Of a DNA stretch of 64,000 nt, positions 44,632 to 57,539 are shown piece by piece. Position 1 is the first letter of the stretch. The number at the start of each line of letters is the position of its first letter. Position numbers and translations under genes: made by a program. This DNA comes from Aralia elata (taxonomy: Eukaryota > Streptophyta > Magnoliopsida > Apiales > Araliaceae): positions 69,480,358 to 69,544,357 of the forward strand of contig CM068377.1 in the NCBI GenBank assembly GCA_034770075.1, in the 5' to 3' direction. Under the pieces are notes generated by a model that worked only from the letters and a program-made list of their open reading frames with translations, had not been told where the DNA came from and ran no database searches.

Positions 44632-46656
44632 TGTAGACACCCAAATTTTGCGTTTCCTTCTACTAACCATGACAGGAGGGCGAAATCGACAATTGAGCCG
44701 GCTTGCGGAAGCAAAGGAGCGGGCACAAGGGCGAGCGCCCGGCAACGCCGCAATGATTTGGGCAGCCCAAGTCGACATGACAGCAGGACCGTCCGAGGCA
44801 GGCATTTCCGAATGAGGTGGCACGTCTCCCGGAAGTTCCCGGACTGCGGAATACGAGCCTGTCAGCGAAAACCGACGTTGCGGTGCGAAAATCGAGGCGT
44901 GGCACGAAAATCGAGAAAGTCAAGCCCGCCAGCCGCGGATAGATCTGCGGCCAAGTGGGTGCGCCAGCACGAAAACCGGGAAATCAGCACTCAGCAGCTG
45001 AGTGCGATGGGAGGCGTGCCAGCTGGCCAGCCTATTTAAGCTCGGCAGCAGGCAGCATACAGGAGGTTGGGCAGTTTGCGGAAGAAGAAGAAATCAGCAG
45101 CAGTTTTAGCTCGGAAATAGAGAGAAATAGCAAAAAATTCTTGCAACAATTGAGAGAAAAAGAGAGAAATTTCCTTTGTTGTTAGATTATATCATATACA
45201 TCTCATATTTCCCTCAATACACAAGTTTCTACACAATTTTGGTATCATTTGCTAGGTGAAAATCTCATTATTTTTGCAATTTCTATCATGTTATTTGGCT
45301 AAATTTAATTGAAATTTTCAAGAATATTATTGAGTAATCATGGATTAGGGATTATTGGTGAGGGTTCCATTGGAACAAAATTCTTCCTAATAATCCGATG
45401 ATATCTAGTTGGTGAAATTTCTAGTTTGTTTATGGATGTATATTAGGCGTAATTTAATTGAGTGTATTTGTAGGATATGTTAGGCAATCTACGTTGTTAT
45501 AATTGAGTATTCAATTTGTGAGTGTGTAGCAATCGTGGTTGTGAGCCTAGGAAAGCGACCCCGTGGTTCAAATCCGATGATGGACGTTTGGTGTATGTAA
45601 TAGATTCAAGAGGCTTGTTTTGTAGTGTGTAACCGTTGGGCCTTAAAACGACGCTAAGGCGAGAATCGGGTTTAAGGCCCCGAAATAGTGAAATTTGTGA
45701 TTGTTGGCGTTCGGGGATATTTTGATGGCTTACATGCCCATGAATCGCCCCGACGCATGTTTACGCTTGATTTGATTTATGACACGAAATTGGTTTCAAA
45801 GCTAAATGATAAGATTTTCATAAAATCAATCAAAGTAGGATATTAGAATCACAAGGTTAAAATTTGAGAAATGTTAATGAATGTCGATTCCTATCTAAAG
45901 AGAAAGCTAAAGAAAAAATCGTTTTCCAAAACATCACACAAAATGATTTTATAAATAAAATGACGTTTTACTAAACCTTGATACATAGGGCGAAAGAGAT
46001 TCTAGAAATTGCCTACCATTTATGAAAGCAACGTATAAATCTCGATTCCTATTTTGGCCAAGGTTTAACAAACTAGTGTTTTAACCAAAACGACACCTAA
46101 TGAAAAATCTCATAGTTTTGGCAATTAAAATCAAACCTTTCTCATAAAGAATCAAGCTTTCTCGTATGAATCAAAAGACATTCCAAAGCGTTCTCGAATT
46201 AAAGCACGATTTTCCCTAAAAAATCCAAACGATTCTTTCAAACTCACCACAACATTCATATAGGCACACACACACACGCGCGCGCACACACACACATTTC
46301 ATGAATTAAAGGATAGGAGAAGCATCAAGATTGCGGTAACCGTGTTTCACGGAAGTCGAGGGGTGCCTAACACCTTCCCCTCACTTAAACAAGCCCCCGA
46401 ACTCTATGAATCTCGATTCGCAGACCAATTAATTCGGAGTCACATATGAGCCAGCGATTTATAAAATACGAAAATTCGGATGAGTTGGTACATCCATTTC
46501 AAATATACCAACTGGCGACTCTGGTTAATTGGCTCATCATAAAAAATGATCTTTCAAAACCCCGTCGACATCAATGCCGACCTTTTCCAAACGTCATCTA
46601 AATCAAAAGGCTAAAATTGGAAAAGACAGAGAAAGCGAAAAAACCCGGCGTCGACA
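44632..46656 (+). mobile_element. Solo LTR of the T1/T2 family
   Basis: 2025 bp, TGTAGACACC to CGGCGTCGACA, with no internal region and with a perfect 5-bp TSD. It is the best-preserved LTR of the family here, with intact TG...CA ends and a TATTTAAG box at 45033. It arose by insertion of a full element into T2 followed by LTR-LTR recombination. Confidence 0.96.
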
Positions 46657-46661
46657 CTCAG

Positions 46662-47682
46662 TACATTGTAAAAGATGAACATCAATCCTAAGCGCCTACG
46701 GACCAGTCATGTGGTGGTCCGAGCCTTCAACGGATCCCGGAGAGATACCATTGGGGAGATAGAATTGCCGGTGGAAATAGGACCTTGTACTTTTGATATC
46801 TTTTTCTAAGTCCTTGATATTGCGGCAAGTTATAACCTGTTATTGGGGAGGCCGTGGATACACATGGCCGGGGCAGTTCCTTCCACACTACACCAGCAAA
46901 TCAAACTTATCATCGACGGGAATCTGGTGACGATCTCGGCGGAGTGTGATGACCCTTCTCCTTCCAGGAATGGCCTGCCTGTGATTAATGTGGACGAGTC
47001 GGCAGCACCTGCCAGTTTTCAGGCACTGAAAATCAGCACTCCCCACTACAGATGCCTGGGGGCTCCAACCGTGAAACCTAGGGTCTCTCCAGAACTTACC
47101 TTCGTTGCAAAGGAAATGATGAAAATGAAATTCTAACCTGGACTGGGGTTAGGAAAGAGCAGTCAAGGAATCACCGAGCCCATTCAACTGCCCCATCAGA
47201 TAGGCAAAGCAGGGTTGGGATATCATGAAGGCATAGCACAGAGACACCGTCAAGGCGTGGCCCCGATTCGACTGGCTGGCAGTCCGGTAACCAAGGTCAA
47301 CAATGAACAGGGGACTAGCAAGCCTGTGATTGGGACAGGGGGTGAAGAATTGCCCCCCACAAATGATGAGTCAACCAAGAGGGAAAGTTTCCTACAAGAG
47401 ATCGCGCAAAGGTTCGAAACCAGGTGCTATATCCCCGGACAGTTAACATGCAATGAGGATGGGAAGGATGTTACCACGCCACCGGGAGCCCAACAAAGTG
47501 TGCCTGTCATCGATTGGGCAGGGCTAATTATTCCTGAAGAAGGTATGAAGAGGGTTCCAGACAATGTGGTCGTGGTCATCGGGGAAGTTTCCGATGTGAG
47601 GCCACCTTTCATCCAGCACATTCCGTCTGATATGACCATCGACAACTGGACAATGGAACCAGTGATATCCAAACAAGGGTAA
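46662..47682 (+). pseudogene. T2 protease C-terminal half and G-patch-like region
   Basis: Continues the T1-like protease after the solo LTR (VVVRAFNGSRRD, LLGRPWIHMAGA). Stops: TAA 46669-46671 (Lys in T1), TAA 46807-46809 (Gln), TAA 47134-47136 (Gln, just before PGLGLGKSSQG). It ends ISKQG with a stop that overlaps the intron donor. Confidence 0.9.
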
Positions 47683-47850
47683 AACATGGAGTCGGGATGG
47701 TAGACCCCAGATGGGGGGGGGTGAACGGATACCAGTTTTTGTCCTTTATTTTAAATCTTGCATGGTTATGTATTTTTGTCGTGTTATTTTAATAGCGACC
47801 ATTGTGGGAAAACGGTTTATATATATGACAAATATTTTGTTTTATGTCAG
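47679..47850 (+). other. Candidate pro-RT intron of T2 (172 bp)
   Basis: GTAAAAC to TTTATGTCAG. Splicing gives Gln-Gly-Cys-Thr-Asn, the same joint as in T1. The interior differs more from T1 than the flanking exons do, with an extra G run around 47714, as expected for non-coding sequence. Confidence 0.78.
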
Positions 47851-50673
47851 GTGTACCAATTTGAGTATTCCTTGCCTAACAAATGGTCTTTCAAATTTGA
47901 ATGATGACTATGATTTTGATATTGAGCTGGATTTTGATTTGATGGGCATTGAGCAAGACGAGACAGATTACGACGACGCGCCTGATGAGATCAAAGGATG
48001 GGTCGAGGATAAACCCAAACCCAACTTAGACCAAACCATCACCATAGATATCGGAACCCTTGACAAACCCAAAGAGCTCAAGATAGGAACAGACCTTACC
48101 CCTAGCTAGAAAGCAGAAATAACTGAGTTGCTAAGCCAGTATGAGGATGTCTTTGCCTGGTCTCATGAGGACATGATCGGATTATCCACAGACATTGTGG
48201 TACACCGGTTGCCCATCAAGGAGGGTTTCGGGCCTGTCAAGCAGAAACTAAGAAAGTTGAAACCGGAGTGGAGCTTGAAGGTGAAGGAAGAGATAATCAA
48301 ACAGTTCAGGGTTGGAATCATTATGGTGTCCACTTACCCAGAATGGTTGTCCAATGTAGTCCCAGTGGCTAAGCCTGGAGGGAAGGTGAGGGTATGTGTC
48401 GACTATCGAGATCTAAACAAGGCCAGTCTCAAGGATAACTTCCCGGTGCCTTTCATACACATCCTGGTGGATAACACAGCCCAGTACGAAATGTACTCTT
48501 TTGTGGATTGCTTTGCGGGGTATCATCAGATAATGGTGGCGGAAGAAGATCGGGAAAAAACCGCTTTCATCACCCCTTGGGGCACTTTCTGCTATAGACG
48601 ATTGGCTTTCGGTCTCACAAATGCGGGGGCTACTTATCAGAGAGCCACGATGGCCCTGTTCCACGACATGATGCACAAGGAGATAGAGGTCTACGTGGAT
48701 GACATCATCGTGAAGTCAAGGGTAGAGTCTGATCATATAACCCATCTCAAAAAGCTATTCGATCGGCTCAGAAAATATAATTTGAAGCTCAATCCAGCAA
48801 AGTGTGCTTTCGGAGTGCAGTCGGGCAAGCTCTTGGGATTCCTGGTTAGTGATCGGGGCATTGAGTTAGATCCGGCGAAGATTAAGGCCATTGTGGATAT
48901 GCCGGCACCTCACATAGAGAAGGAGATAAGAGGATTCCTGGGAAGAATAAACTTCATCAGCCGCTTCATATCCCACTTGACGACTACATGCGAGCCGATT
49001 TTCAAACTATTAAGGAAGGATGCCTCCCAAGAGTGGAATGAGCAATGTCAGAAAGCCTTTCAGACCATTAAAAAGCAGCTGACAGAGGCACCAGTGTTGG
49101 TACCCCCGAAGGATGGGATCCCTCTGTTTATGTATATATCGGTCAATGCCATTGCAATGGGATGTGTGTTGGGACAGAAGAATGAAGCAGGTAAAGAGCA
49201 GGCCATCTATTACCTCAGCAAAAGATTTAGCCGATGTGAACAGAATTACACTCCCATCGAGAAGACCTGTTGTGCTTTGGCTTGGGCTGCAGGGATATTA
49301 CAGCACTACCTCCATGGGCATACTACGTACCTGATATCGAGAATGGATCCCCTGAAATATATTTTTGAAAGGCCCATGCTGAACTGTCGACTATCAAGAT
49401 GGCAGTTAATCTTACAACAGTTCGACATTGTATACGTAACTCAGAAAGCCATGAAGGGGCAGGGGATTGCAGACCAGTTGGCAGAAGCGCCATCAGGGGG
49501 GATGGAGCCGTTAGAAACTCCTTTGCCGGGCGAAGATGTATTTTGGGTATTACACATGAAATGTGATGACGAAGGGCAGTTCTGGAAGCTATATTTTGAT
49601 GGTGCCATGAATGCTGAGGGGGCAGGAGCCGGAGCAGTCCTGGTCTCTATCACCGGAAAGCAATACCCTGTAGCCACTAAATTGCAGTTCAGTAATTCGA
49701 ATAACACAGCTGAGTACGAGGGATGTATATTGGGACTCCGTTTTGCCCGCGATATAGGAGTAAAGAGACTAGCGGTGTTCGGGGATTCAGAACTGGTAAT
49801 CAAACAAGCGATCGGGTTATACAACTCTAAGGAGCTACGGTTACTACCATACCATCGTTGTGTTGTCCAATTGATGCGAGAGTTCGAAGATATCGCTTTT
49901 CGATATATCCCCCGGGGACGGAATGATTTTGACGATGCATTGGCAACTCTGGCTTCCTTGATCCACGTAACCAAGAGCAGGGACATTCCACAAATTGAGA
50001 TAACAGTAGAGAATGCCCCGACATACGAAGAACATATTGCAGTATTATCAGACGAGGTGGTTCTGCCAAAGCAGCCTTGGTATCATGACATAAGGGAATA
50101 TCTGAGGAATCGATCCATTCCCGACCAGGCAAACCGAGTTAAGAGGATGAGAATTCAAAAGATGGCAATGAAGTTTTACCTGAGTGAGGATTCACTCTAC
50201 AAGAGGGATGCTGGTTTGGGACTGTTGCAATACGTAGATGAGACGCAGGCCCAAAAGATTATGAACGAAATACATGGTGGAGTGTGTGGGCCACACATGA
50301 GTGGACCGATGCTGGCCAAAAAGATCTTGAGAACAGGGCATTATTGGTTAACACTGAAAGCCGACTGCGATGATCATGTCAAACGGTGTTATCAATGCCA
50401 GGTGCACGGTAATGTGATCCATACACCTCCCAATGAACTGCACTGTATGACCTCCCCTTGGCCATTCTCAATGTGGGGAATGGATGTAATCGGACCGATA
50501 GAGCCCAAAACAAGCAACGAACACCGATTCATTTTCGTCATGATCGATTACTTCACTAAATGGGAAGAAGCAGTTTCTTTCCCTAAAGTAACTCAGGAGA
50601 TCATCGTCGGTTTCATCAGGAATAATGTCATTTGTCGATACGGGCAACCTGAGGTTTTGGTCTCCGACAATGC
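47851..50673 (+). pseudogene. T2 pol: RT, dual RNase H and partial integrase
   Basis: After the intron: CTNLSIPC, then TAG at 48107-48109 (Gln in T1), then 849 open codons. RT has YVDDIIV at about 48690-48715. The first RNase H is degenerate (YISVNAIAMG). The archaeal-type RNase H shows YFDGA, AEYEG, GDSEL and a changed last site (NDFDDALATL). The integrase zinc finger and first two catalytic Asp (WGMDVIG, VSDNA) are present. The Glu and C-terminus are lost at the truncation near 50673. Confidence 0.92.
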
Positions 50674-51090
50674 TTGAGGACCATTGGTTGAGGTATTGAT
50701 GAGTTGTGCCATCTGATTATTAAGGTATTGAGTTGATGCTTCCTGACTCCTCATCATCTCCTCTTGGTTTGCTATGATCCTTGACATGAGTTCCACCAAA
50801 CTTGAATTTTCTTCTTGCGGCAATGGAGGTGGACATGAGAATTCCGGTGCATATGTTGGACTTGGAGCGTAGAATTGATCTTGTTGATTATAGCTCCATG
50901 AAGAATCCGGGCGATTCCCCCATTCTTGGTGATAATTGGGATAAGCATAGTTGTTGAGGTAATCACCACCGTTCCTCGAAAGTGTCTCAACTTGTGCTGA
51001 TAATGCAAAAATTGTATTGAGTCTATTAAGCATTGTTTTCCTTAGCCGAGTCATACTCATGTACGACCATTGATAAGCAAAGTCATCCAT
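50674..51090 (-). pseudogene. Athila-like gag fragment
   Basis: ATG at 51090 (MDDFAYQWSY). It is rich in Asn, Gln, Tyr and Pro, followed by ELMSRIIANQEEMM and QYLNNQMAQLI, a pattern like the C-terminal helix of Athila Gag. The reading frame crosses the junction into T2 antisense after NGPQA. Residues beyond that are not gag. Confidence 0.6.
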
Positions 51091-51215
51091 GGTGTACCTC
51101 GTAAAGCATCAAAATAGAAAAATGTTAAAATAAAGTAAAAACAAATTTATATACAAGTTTAAATTAAGACCAATTTGATTATAATTAATATTGGAAAAAT
51201 ACTAGAAAAATAATT

Positions 51216-51232
51216 CCCTGGCATTGGCGCCA
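51216..51232 (-). promoter_or_regulatory. Primer binding site, Asp-type, degenerate
   Basis: The minus strand reads TGGCGCCAATGCCAGGG. The plant tRNA-Asp site used by Athila-type elements is TGGCGCCGTTGCCGGGG, so three bases differ. Confidence 0.7.
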
Positions 51233-51238
51233 AAAACA

Positions 51239-53204
51239 TGTTGTCCGATTTATATAACGACAATTTACGCGCAAGTATACGTGGTCAATAAGTAATAAAG
51301 TGTAAGTAGAGTATCGATCCCACGAGGAATTATTACTAATCTTTTTCAAGTACTAACCTTTTATCATTTCAATCTTATTTAAACAACTGATTTTTTGTCT
51401 TTTTGGTGATTGGGATTAACTAAGATAACAATAATCAAAGAAATATGGAAAGCATTTATGAAAATAAAAATCTAATATTAACAAGTCTAAGATCACAATT
51501 TCCCCCAACACTTCATTTGAATATCCTAACTCTCTCATTTAAACTAATTAACAACATAGAATTGTCAACTGAGAAATCAAAGTTACTTATAAGCCTCTCT
51601 CGATGGTCAAATTCGAATCTTCCTAATGCGGCATGTAGGTATATGTCTATCCTACACACTATCAAGAGACCAATTTCAAGAACAATTAACAAGACACGTG
51701 TCACTAAATCTCATTAATCACCCTTTCAATTACCAATTTTCGCATAAGAAGTCATTAAGAATAGATTCTTAATTGGTTGCACACGGTATCTAGGTATATG
51801 TCTATCCTAAATACTATCAAGTTACCTATCATTGGGGAAAATCAACAAGACACGAGTCACTAAATCTTTATTAATCACCCACAATAATCTTTAACCTTCA
51901 CATGATATCATAACAAGGTCTCAACACTATAATCCGTTTCTCAAGTTCATATCGGTTCCCACAGTAATTACTAGCTAGGCGATTAAGATATGAAGCATAA
52001 ATTATGATATTCAATTCACCAATGAGTAATTAATAACAAAGAGAGAGAAGACAATTCAAACTATGTGTTGGGTTCTATTGAAATCTTAGAATAGAAGTTC
52101 TAGTTCATGGTAACTACAAATAACATCATAATCAATTTATACATCATGTTGGATCACAAAATAGAAGGGAAACTAGAGATAAAACCACTTTTAAAGATAT
52201 TTCTTAGTTTGCTTGTTGGGTTGATGATGAACACTAGCTTCTCCTCCTTGATTTTGCAATCCTTAATGCTTTAGCTCCTTGGCCTTGCTTGATGTAGCTT
52301 GATTTTAGCACTTTGGCCCTCTAATTTGATGTATTGTGTAACTTCCCTCTCTCTAGATTGCTCTCTAACCCTAGAACTTGTTTCTTCGATGCTTAATTTC
52401 GTGCCTATCAGTATGTATAAGTCCCTGGATGCCTAAAATAGCTTAGCCCACCAAATTGGACCAAAATCACAAAATCTGCTGAATTCCAGGAGTTCCCACC
52501 CCGACACCAAAATTGGCCTAAGAATTCCCGCCCCAGCGCGGACCATTTTGGTTCCCGCCCCGGCGGAAAAAAATGAACTGAAATCCCGCGCCCCGGCGCG
52601 GTCACCTATGTAGTCCGAAACAGTTTCGACGTCTGTTGGAACAATGGCCATAACTTCTTCGTCCGAACTCAAATTTAGGAGATTCAAGAGGTTACAGAAA
52701 GGTAAGAAGTAGCTCTATAAGTTTTATAACTAGAGGTCGAAGAGAAACCGGCCGGAGCTAGCTCAAATTGGCCGGGAAGCAGCTGCTGTGTAAAATGCAT
52801 GCAAAATTCGATGGTAAAATGGCCACAACTCTCTCATACGAACTTCAATTGGGATGATTCAAGATGTTCTGGAAATCTAAGACGAGGATCTACAACTTTT
52901 GTTCTTTGCGTTTTGAGAGATTCAGATTGAATCAAGGTTAAAATTGGGAAACAAGCGGCTGTTGTGCCAAATTCAAGTCGAAAACACGAAAGTGGCAACA
53001 CGAAACATCGATCCATGGAGCTTTTATTTCAATTCCTACAAAACAAAGTAAAAACACATGAAAGAATACAAAAACATATAATAGCAATACAAAACCACAC
53101 AATTCAACAATAAGGGAAAATACATAAAAACCAAACGAAATAGCTAACGACTTACAAATTATCAAGACCAAAAGTACCTAATTTGTGTATATAAAACACA
53201 CTCA
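51239..53204 (-). repeat. 5' LTR of the Athila-like element
   Basis: About 1966 bp. Ends in plus-strand reading are TGTTGTCCG and ACACACTCA. It contains a GC-rich block at 52495-52602 with an ATGAACT word at 52573. It also has two copies of a roughly 90-bp module starting near AATGGCC(A)TAAC at 52643 and 52818. Confidence 0.75.
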
Positions 53205-54199
53205 TTAGAAGACCTAACAGGCAAGTTTCCTAACTTCATTCATTTTCTGTGCAGTGAATGTAAGTTTCCTAACTTGTGCAAGTTATTTATTATGTACAAG
53301 TTTTCTTATGTTTGTAAGCTTTAATTTATTCAAGTTTATATATCGTGAGAGCTTTTTATCAATGGTATCTCAAATATTATTTCAATTGCTTATGCTTTAA
53401 AGTTCTTAAATATTCATGAATTGCTTTAAAGATGGGTCTTGGCCATTTATTTTGGATGGATGTTGTTGATGTTAGATGTTACATTATTTAATTATTCGAA
53501 TTCGTTCTTGTTGTTAAAAGTCTACCAATCCAAATTGCTTTGGTGCGGATTCGCATGAAAACTAAGATGAACAACCTGGATAACGGGGTAACCGATGTCG
53601 GGCATATAGTCACATTTTATGCTTATGCATCAAAACTTTATACGTTGTGCACAATGTAGGGTACGATAGGTTGATCCCCTAGAGTACTTGCAGAGAATAT
53701 TTTACAGTCTATGTGATTGTCAAATGTTCTGATGGTTTTCGATGAAACAAAAATATTGTTCAAGGTATTTATTACCGCTTAGTATATTGATGACACATTA
53801 TAAAACTCTTATCTTTGTTATTCAAAGTTACTTCACAGTTATTGTTTCAATTGTTGAAGAATACCGATGTTGAAGATTCTTTATCTTGATGTTAGTTATT
53901 ACATTACTTTATTTACTTGTTGGACAATTTGTGCTCATTCTTGCTTAATTAAACATTTTAGCTAAGCGATAGAAAGCAGAAGGTTCGGATAAGGACAAAG
54001 GAAAGGCAAAGATGAATGATTAGATTTATTTTTGTAATAATCTATAATTTTCGCAGTGATGTAATAAGCGGTGAACATTAGGCTTAAATTTGTTAAGGTT
54101 ATTCGAACTTGAGATTTATTTGATGTTAATGTAATTATCCTTAATTTATGATATTTATCTAGATAGACGATGATTTATGTTGTTCCGTGAGCACTACAT
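53205..54199 (+). mobile_element. Second chromovirus-type LTR remnant
   Basis: From about 53680 it resembles 16666-17060 (CCTAGAGTACTTGC, ATTTTACAGTCT, GCTCATTCTTGCTT, TTTAGCTAAG). The part at 53205-53680 shows no ORF and no firm match. Copia C3 begins at its right side. Family assignment by eye. Confidence 0.45.
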
Positions 54200-56019
54200 G
54201 TTAGGTTTGTATGTAACGCAAGCATGCAATCAAATTACATAAATAGAGCGGAAGCGTGATAAAACGGATTTTAAACTTTTAAGACAAACCATCACCATGA
54301 TCTATCCTTGTGTTCAATTATCAATTAAACGAAAAAGAAAGAGAATAAGAATTATACCCTCGTAGATCAAAGTTTTCTCGGTTATAAGTTCAACTCCTAA
54401 TCCTTCGTGTTCTTCACGAATTCCACCGATGAGATTTTTTCCTTTGATCAACATTAGTCCCCCAAGTGTTTGGCCTCTAGAGGTGATCCACCAAGGAAGA
54501 ATAGGTATTCAAAAAGTTGGGTGTAGACAAAACACTAGTTTCTATCTCTATAGAAATTGCAAGTACTCTCCACAATCTAATGCAAGAGTGTGTAACCCTA
54601 ATCTATGATAAGACTCCAATTATTTATAGATGTAGGAATAACCCTTCCCTAAACTATTTAGGATTAGGGTTTCTATTATAATTAAACTCCTTTAATTAAT
54701 TATGCTCCTAATCCAATTAGGAATTCATGAGAGAGTACTTCTATTAATTAATTCTCAATCCCTATTAGGAATTAAATGATAGTAATAGTAATAATAATAA
54801 TAAGACTCCTCTTATTAATTTATATTTAATATTTCCAAAATATTAAATAATAAATATTAAGATATTTAATTTATTCGATCTCCATAGACTAAATTAAATA
54901 CACTTAACTTATTATTACAATTATGTCATTTACTTCTTAAATAAATATTTTTCCTTTTGCGGTGTGACCCTTTAGGTTCTCCATATTAAACTGGTTGTGA
55001 ATAAATCAATTAGAACAATTCTAATTATATTTAAATAAATAAATTAAACTATTTAATTCATTTAAATAAATAATATTTATTCTACAATAAGGGTAAGCCC
55101 CCTTAGCGATCAACGACTTTCTAGATAATATAGATTTCAACATTAATCATAAAAGAACCTTTCAGTGTATAGTTACTGTACAATTCAATCCTTCTACCAT
55201 ACAATGTTCCAATTAAATATAAGACATGGAATTTCTATCAAGTCTTATTTTATTTAATTATATGTATTTCGATTCCTAAATGCACAACTCTAGATAATGC
55301 AAATTAAAAACTCCTTTCTAATTTCATTCTGCCTTGGCCAAGGACTACTGAGTTGTCATTTATCGAATCACATAGGACATTCACATCTTTTACTAGACGA
55401 GGTAGATTCTTTGTTGATCACTCACCTATCTCCATGTACAACTAATTATACCCAATCATACCCTTTATTATACCCTAAAGGTCTTAAGGGACATATCAAA
55501 GTATAACTCATCATACATAAGATACTATGATGATCTCAAGTCCAAGGATCACTTGTACTACTATCACTAGAGGAATTCCTATTGACAGCCGAGTAAAACT
55601 CCATTAGGTATTCCTTAACGAGCCACGTTCAGTGTACTTATTCTCCAATAAGCACCTACATACTTGCTTTAGTGTCTCCACACAAATGATTATGAGATCA
55701 ATCATCCTCTTCTTAAGAGCAAGCAACATATGTACTAATCTATTCGGATTCACTAATTTCCTTTTTAGTAATCCAACGATTAGGAACGACCTTAGTTTAT
55801 GAGCTATCTAGAATTTAGATCTCATTAGCATAATCACCATCATGATTCCAAAAGCATTGCTCAAAACTATGGGTTTATCACATTTAATATAACCACACTA
55901 TGTACATAATGTAAAATGCCTTTTAAGAAAATCAATTCTTTTATTAATAAATGAATAAGATTACAAAGTATATGCTACATCATATCAAATATGATTGGCT
56001 TGTGTGCATACTACTTTCA
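54200..56019 (-). repeat. 3' LTR of C3
   Basis: 1820 bp, TGTTAGGTTT to CTACTTTCA in plus-strand reading. TATA-type word near 54622. The bases before it are CTACA (54195-54199). Confidence 0.93.
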
Positions 56020-56030
56020 ATCTCCCACTT
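56020..56030 (-). promoter_or_regulatory. Polypurine tract of C3
   Basis: The minus strand reads AAGTGGGAGAT next to the LTR, as in C1. Confidence 0.83.
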
Positions 56031-56039
56031 GTAACAAAG

Positions 56040-57530
56040 TCAATCGACATGGTATCTAATACCCATCTTCTCTAAGTGACGATCAAACTGTTGTTGTGTT
56101 AAAGCTTTAGTAAATGGATCTGCATTGTTGTCTTGAGAGTCCACACGCTCCAGGGTGACATCTCCTCTTTCAATGATCTCTCTAATCAAATGAAACCGCC
56201 GCAACACGTGTTTGGATTTCTGATGAGACCTGGGTTCTTTAGCCTGCGCAACAGCTCCGGTGTTGTCACAGAATAAAGGTACGACTCCTTTAATGCTACG
56301 AACCACTCCAAGTTCAGTTATGAACTTCTTCATCCAAACAGCTTCCTTTGCAGCTTCACTTGCAGCTATGTACTTTGCCTCTGTCACTGAATCAGCAATT
56401 GTTTGCTGCTTAGAACTTTTCCAACTCAGTGCGCCACCGTTTAAGGTAAACACATACCCAGAAACGGATTTACCGTCATCTTGGTCCGTTTGAAAACTTG
56501 AGTCTATATAGCCCTCTAGTTTCAATTCAAACCCACCGTAGACGAGAAATACATCCTTAGTTCTTCTCAAGTACTTTAAGATGTTTTTCACTGCCTTCTA
56601 GTGATCTTCTCCTGGATTCGATTGATATCTGCTTGTTACACTAAGTGCATGAGCGACATCTGGTCTAGTACATATCATACCGTACATGATAGATCCTATT
56701 GCTGAAGCATAAGGAATCTTATTCATACGGTCTCTCTCCTCAGGTGTCTTTGGGGCCTGTTTCTTGGAAAATGTATTCCATGGCTCATCGGCATGAGACC
56801 TCTCTTGGAATCTTCCATGTTAAACTTCTTTAGCATCGAGTCAACGTACTTTCCTTGGGTTATCTATCTCTATAGATCTTTATCTCCAAAATATAGGATG
56901 CCTCACCCAAGTCCTTCATGGAGAAGTGTTTAGATAACCAAATTTTGATCGACTGTAGCATAGGAACATCATTCCCTATCAATAATATATCATCAACATA
57001 TAATACAAGGAATGAAACAGAGCTCCCACTAACCTTCTTGTACATACAAGGTTTATCCTCATTTTTGATAAAATCAAACTTTTTGATTATCTCATCAAAA
57101 CGGATGTTCCATCTTCGAGAAGCTTGCTTCAATTCATAAATGGATCGTTGTAGCTTACAAACTTGGTTTGTTCCAACTGTTGAAACAAAATCCTCTGGCT
57201 GTATCATATATACATTCTCCTCAAGCTCTCCATTGAGAAGGCCGTTTTCACGTCCATTTGCCAGATCTCGTAGTCATAATAAGCTGCAATTGCAAGAAAA
57301 ATCTGAATGGACATGAGCATAGCTACTGGTGAGAAGGTTTCATCATAGTCAACTCCTTGTCTTTGTTTGAAACCTTTTGCAACCAATCGGGCCTTATAGG
57401 TCTCTACCTTGCAATCCACTCCAGTCTTTTTCTTAAAGACCCATTTACACCCAATAGGCTTAATGCCCTTAGGTGATGAAACCAAAGTCCATACTTGGTT
57501 TTCATACATGGAGTCCATCTCGGATTTCAT
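56040..57530 (-). pseudogene. C3 reverse transcriptase and RNase H
   Basis: RNase H at 56040-56591 has the full AASEAAKEAVWMKKF segment missing from C1 and ends two codons earlier, at TGA (Trp in C1). RT at 56860-57530 shows the catalytic LYVDDILL at about 56985-57010. A frameshift at about 57204-57225 separates the two RT pieces, and another between 56592 and 56860 affects the connection domain. Confidence 0.88.
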
Positions 57531-57539
57531 GGCTTCTAG

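Larger units (their letters stand above)
39663..50673 (+). mobile_element. Tat/Ogre-like Ty3 retrotransposon T2, 3' truncated, with nested solo LTR
   Basis: Plus-strand relative of T1: 5' LTR, Arg-type PBS, leader, gag-pro with a solo LTR inside, intron, pol up to the integrase core. It stops after VSDNA in the integrase at about 50673, where an unrelated minus-strand gag fragment begins. Five stops interrupt the frames, and four are Gln codons turned to TAA/TAG. The 3' LTR is missing. Confidence 0.93.
50674..53204 (-). mobile_element. Athila-like LTR retrotransposon fragment (LTR, PBS, gag piece)
   Basis: On the minus strand: LTR 53204-51239, then a PBS resembling the tRNA-Asp site, then a short gag-like ORF that stops at the T2 junction. 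Gag begins only 125 bases from the PBS and looks like the C-terminal part of an Athila-type Gag, so the element may be an internally deleted, non-autonomous form. Confidence 0.7.

Noticed and set aside
54617..54900. ATT-rich stretches of the copia LTR as a separate MITE
   Set aside because: The same stretches occur at the same LTR position in C1, C2 and C3, so they are LTR sequence.
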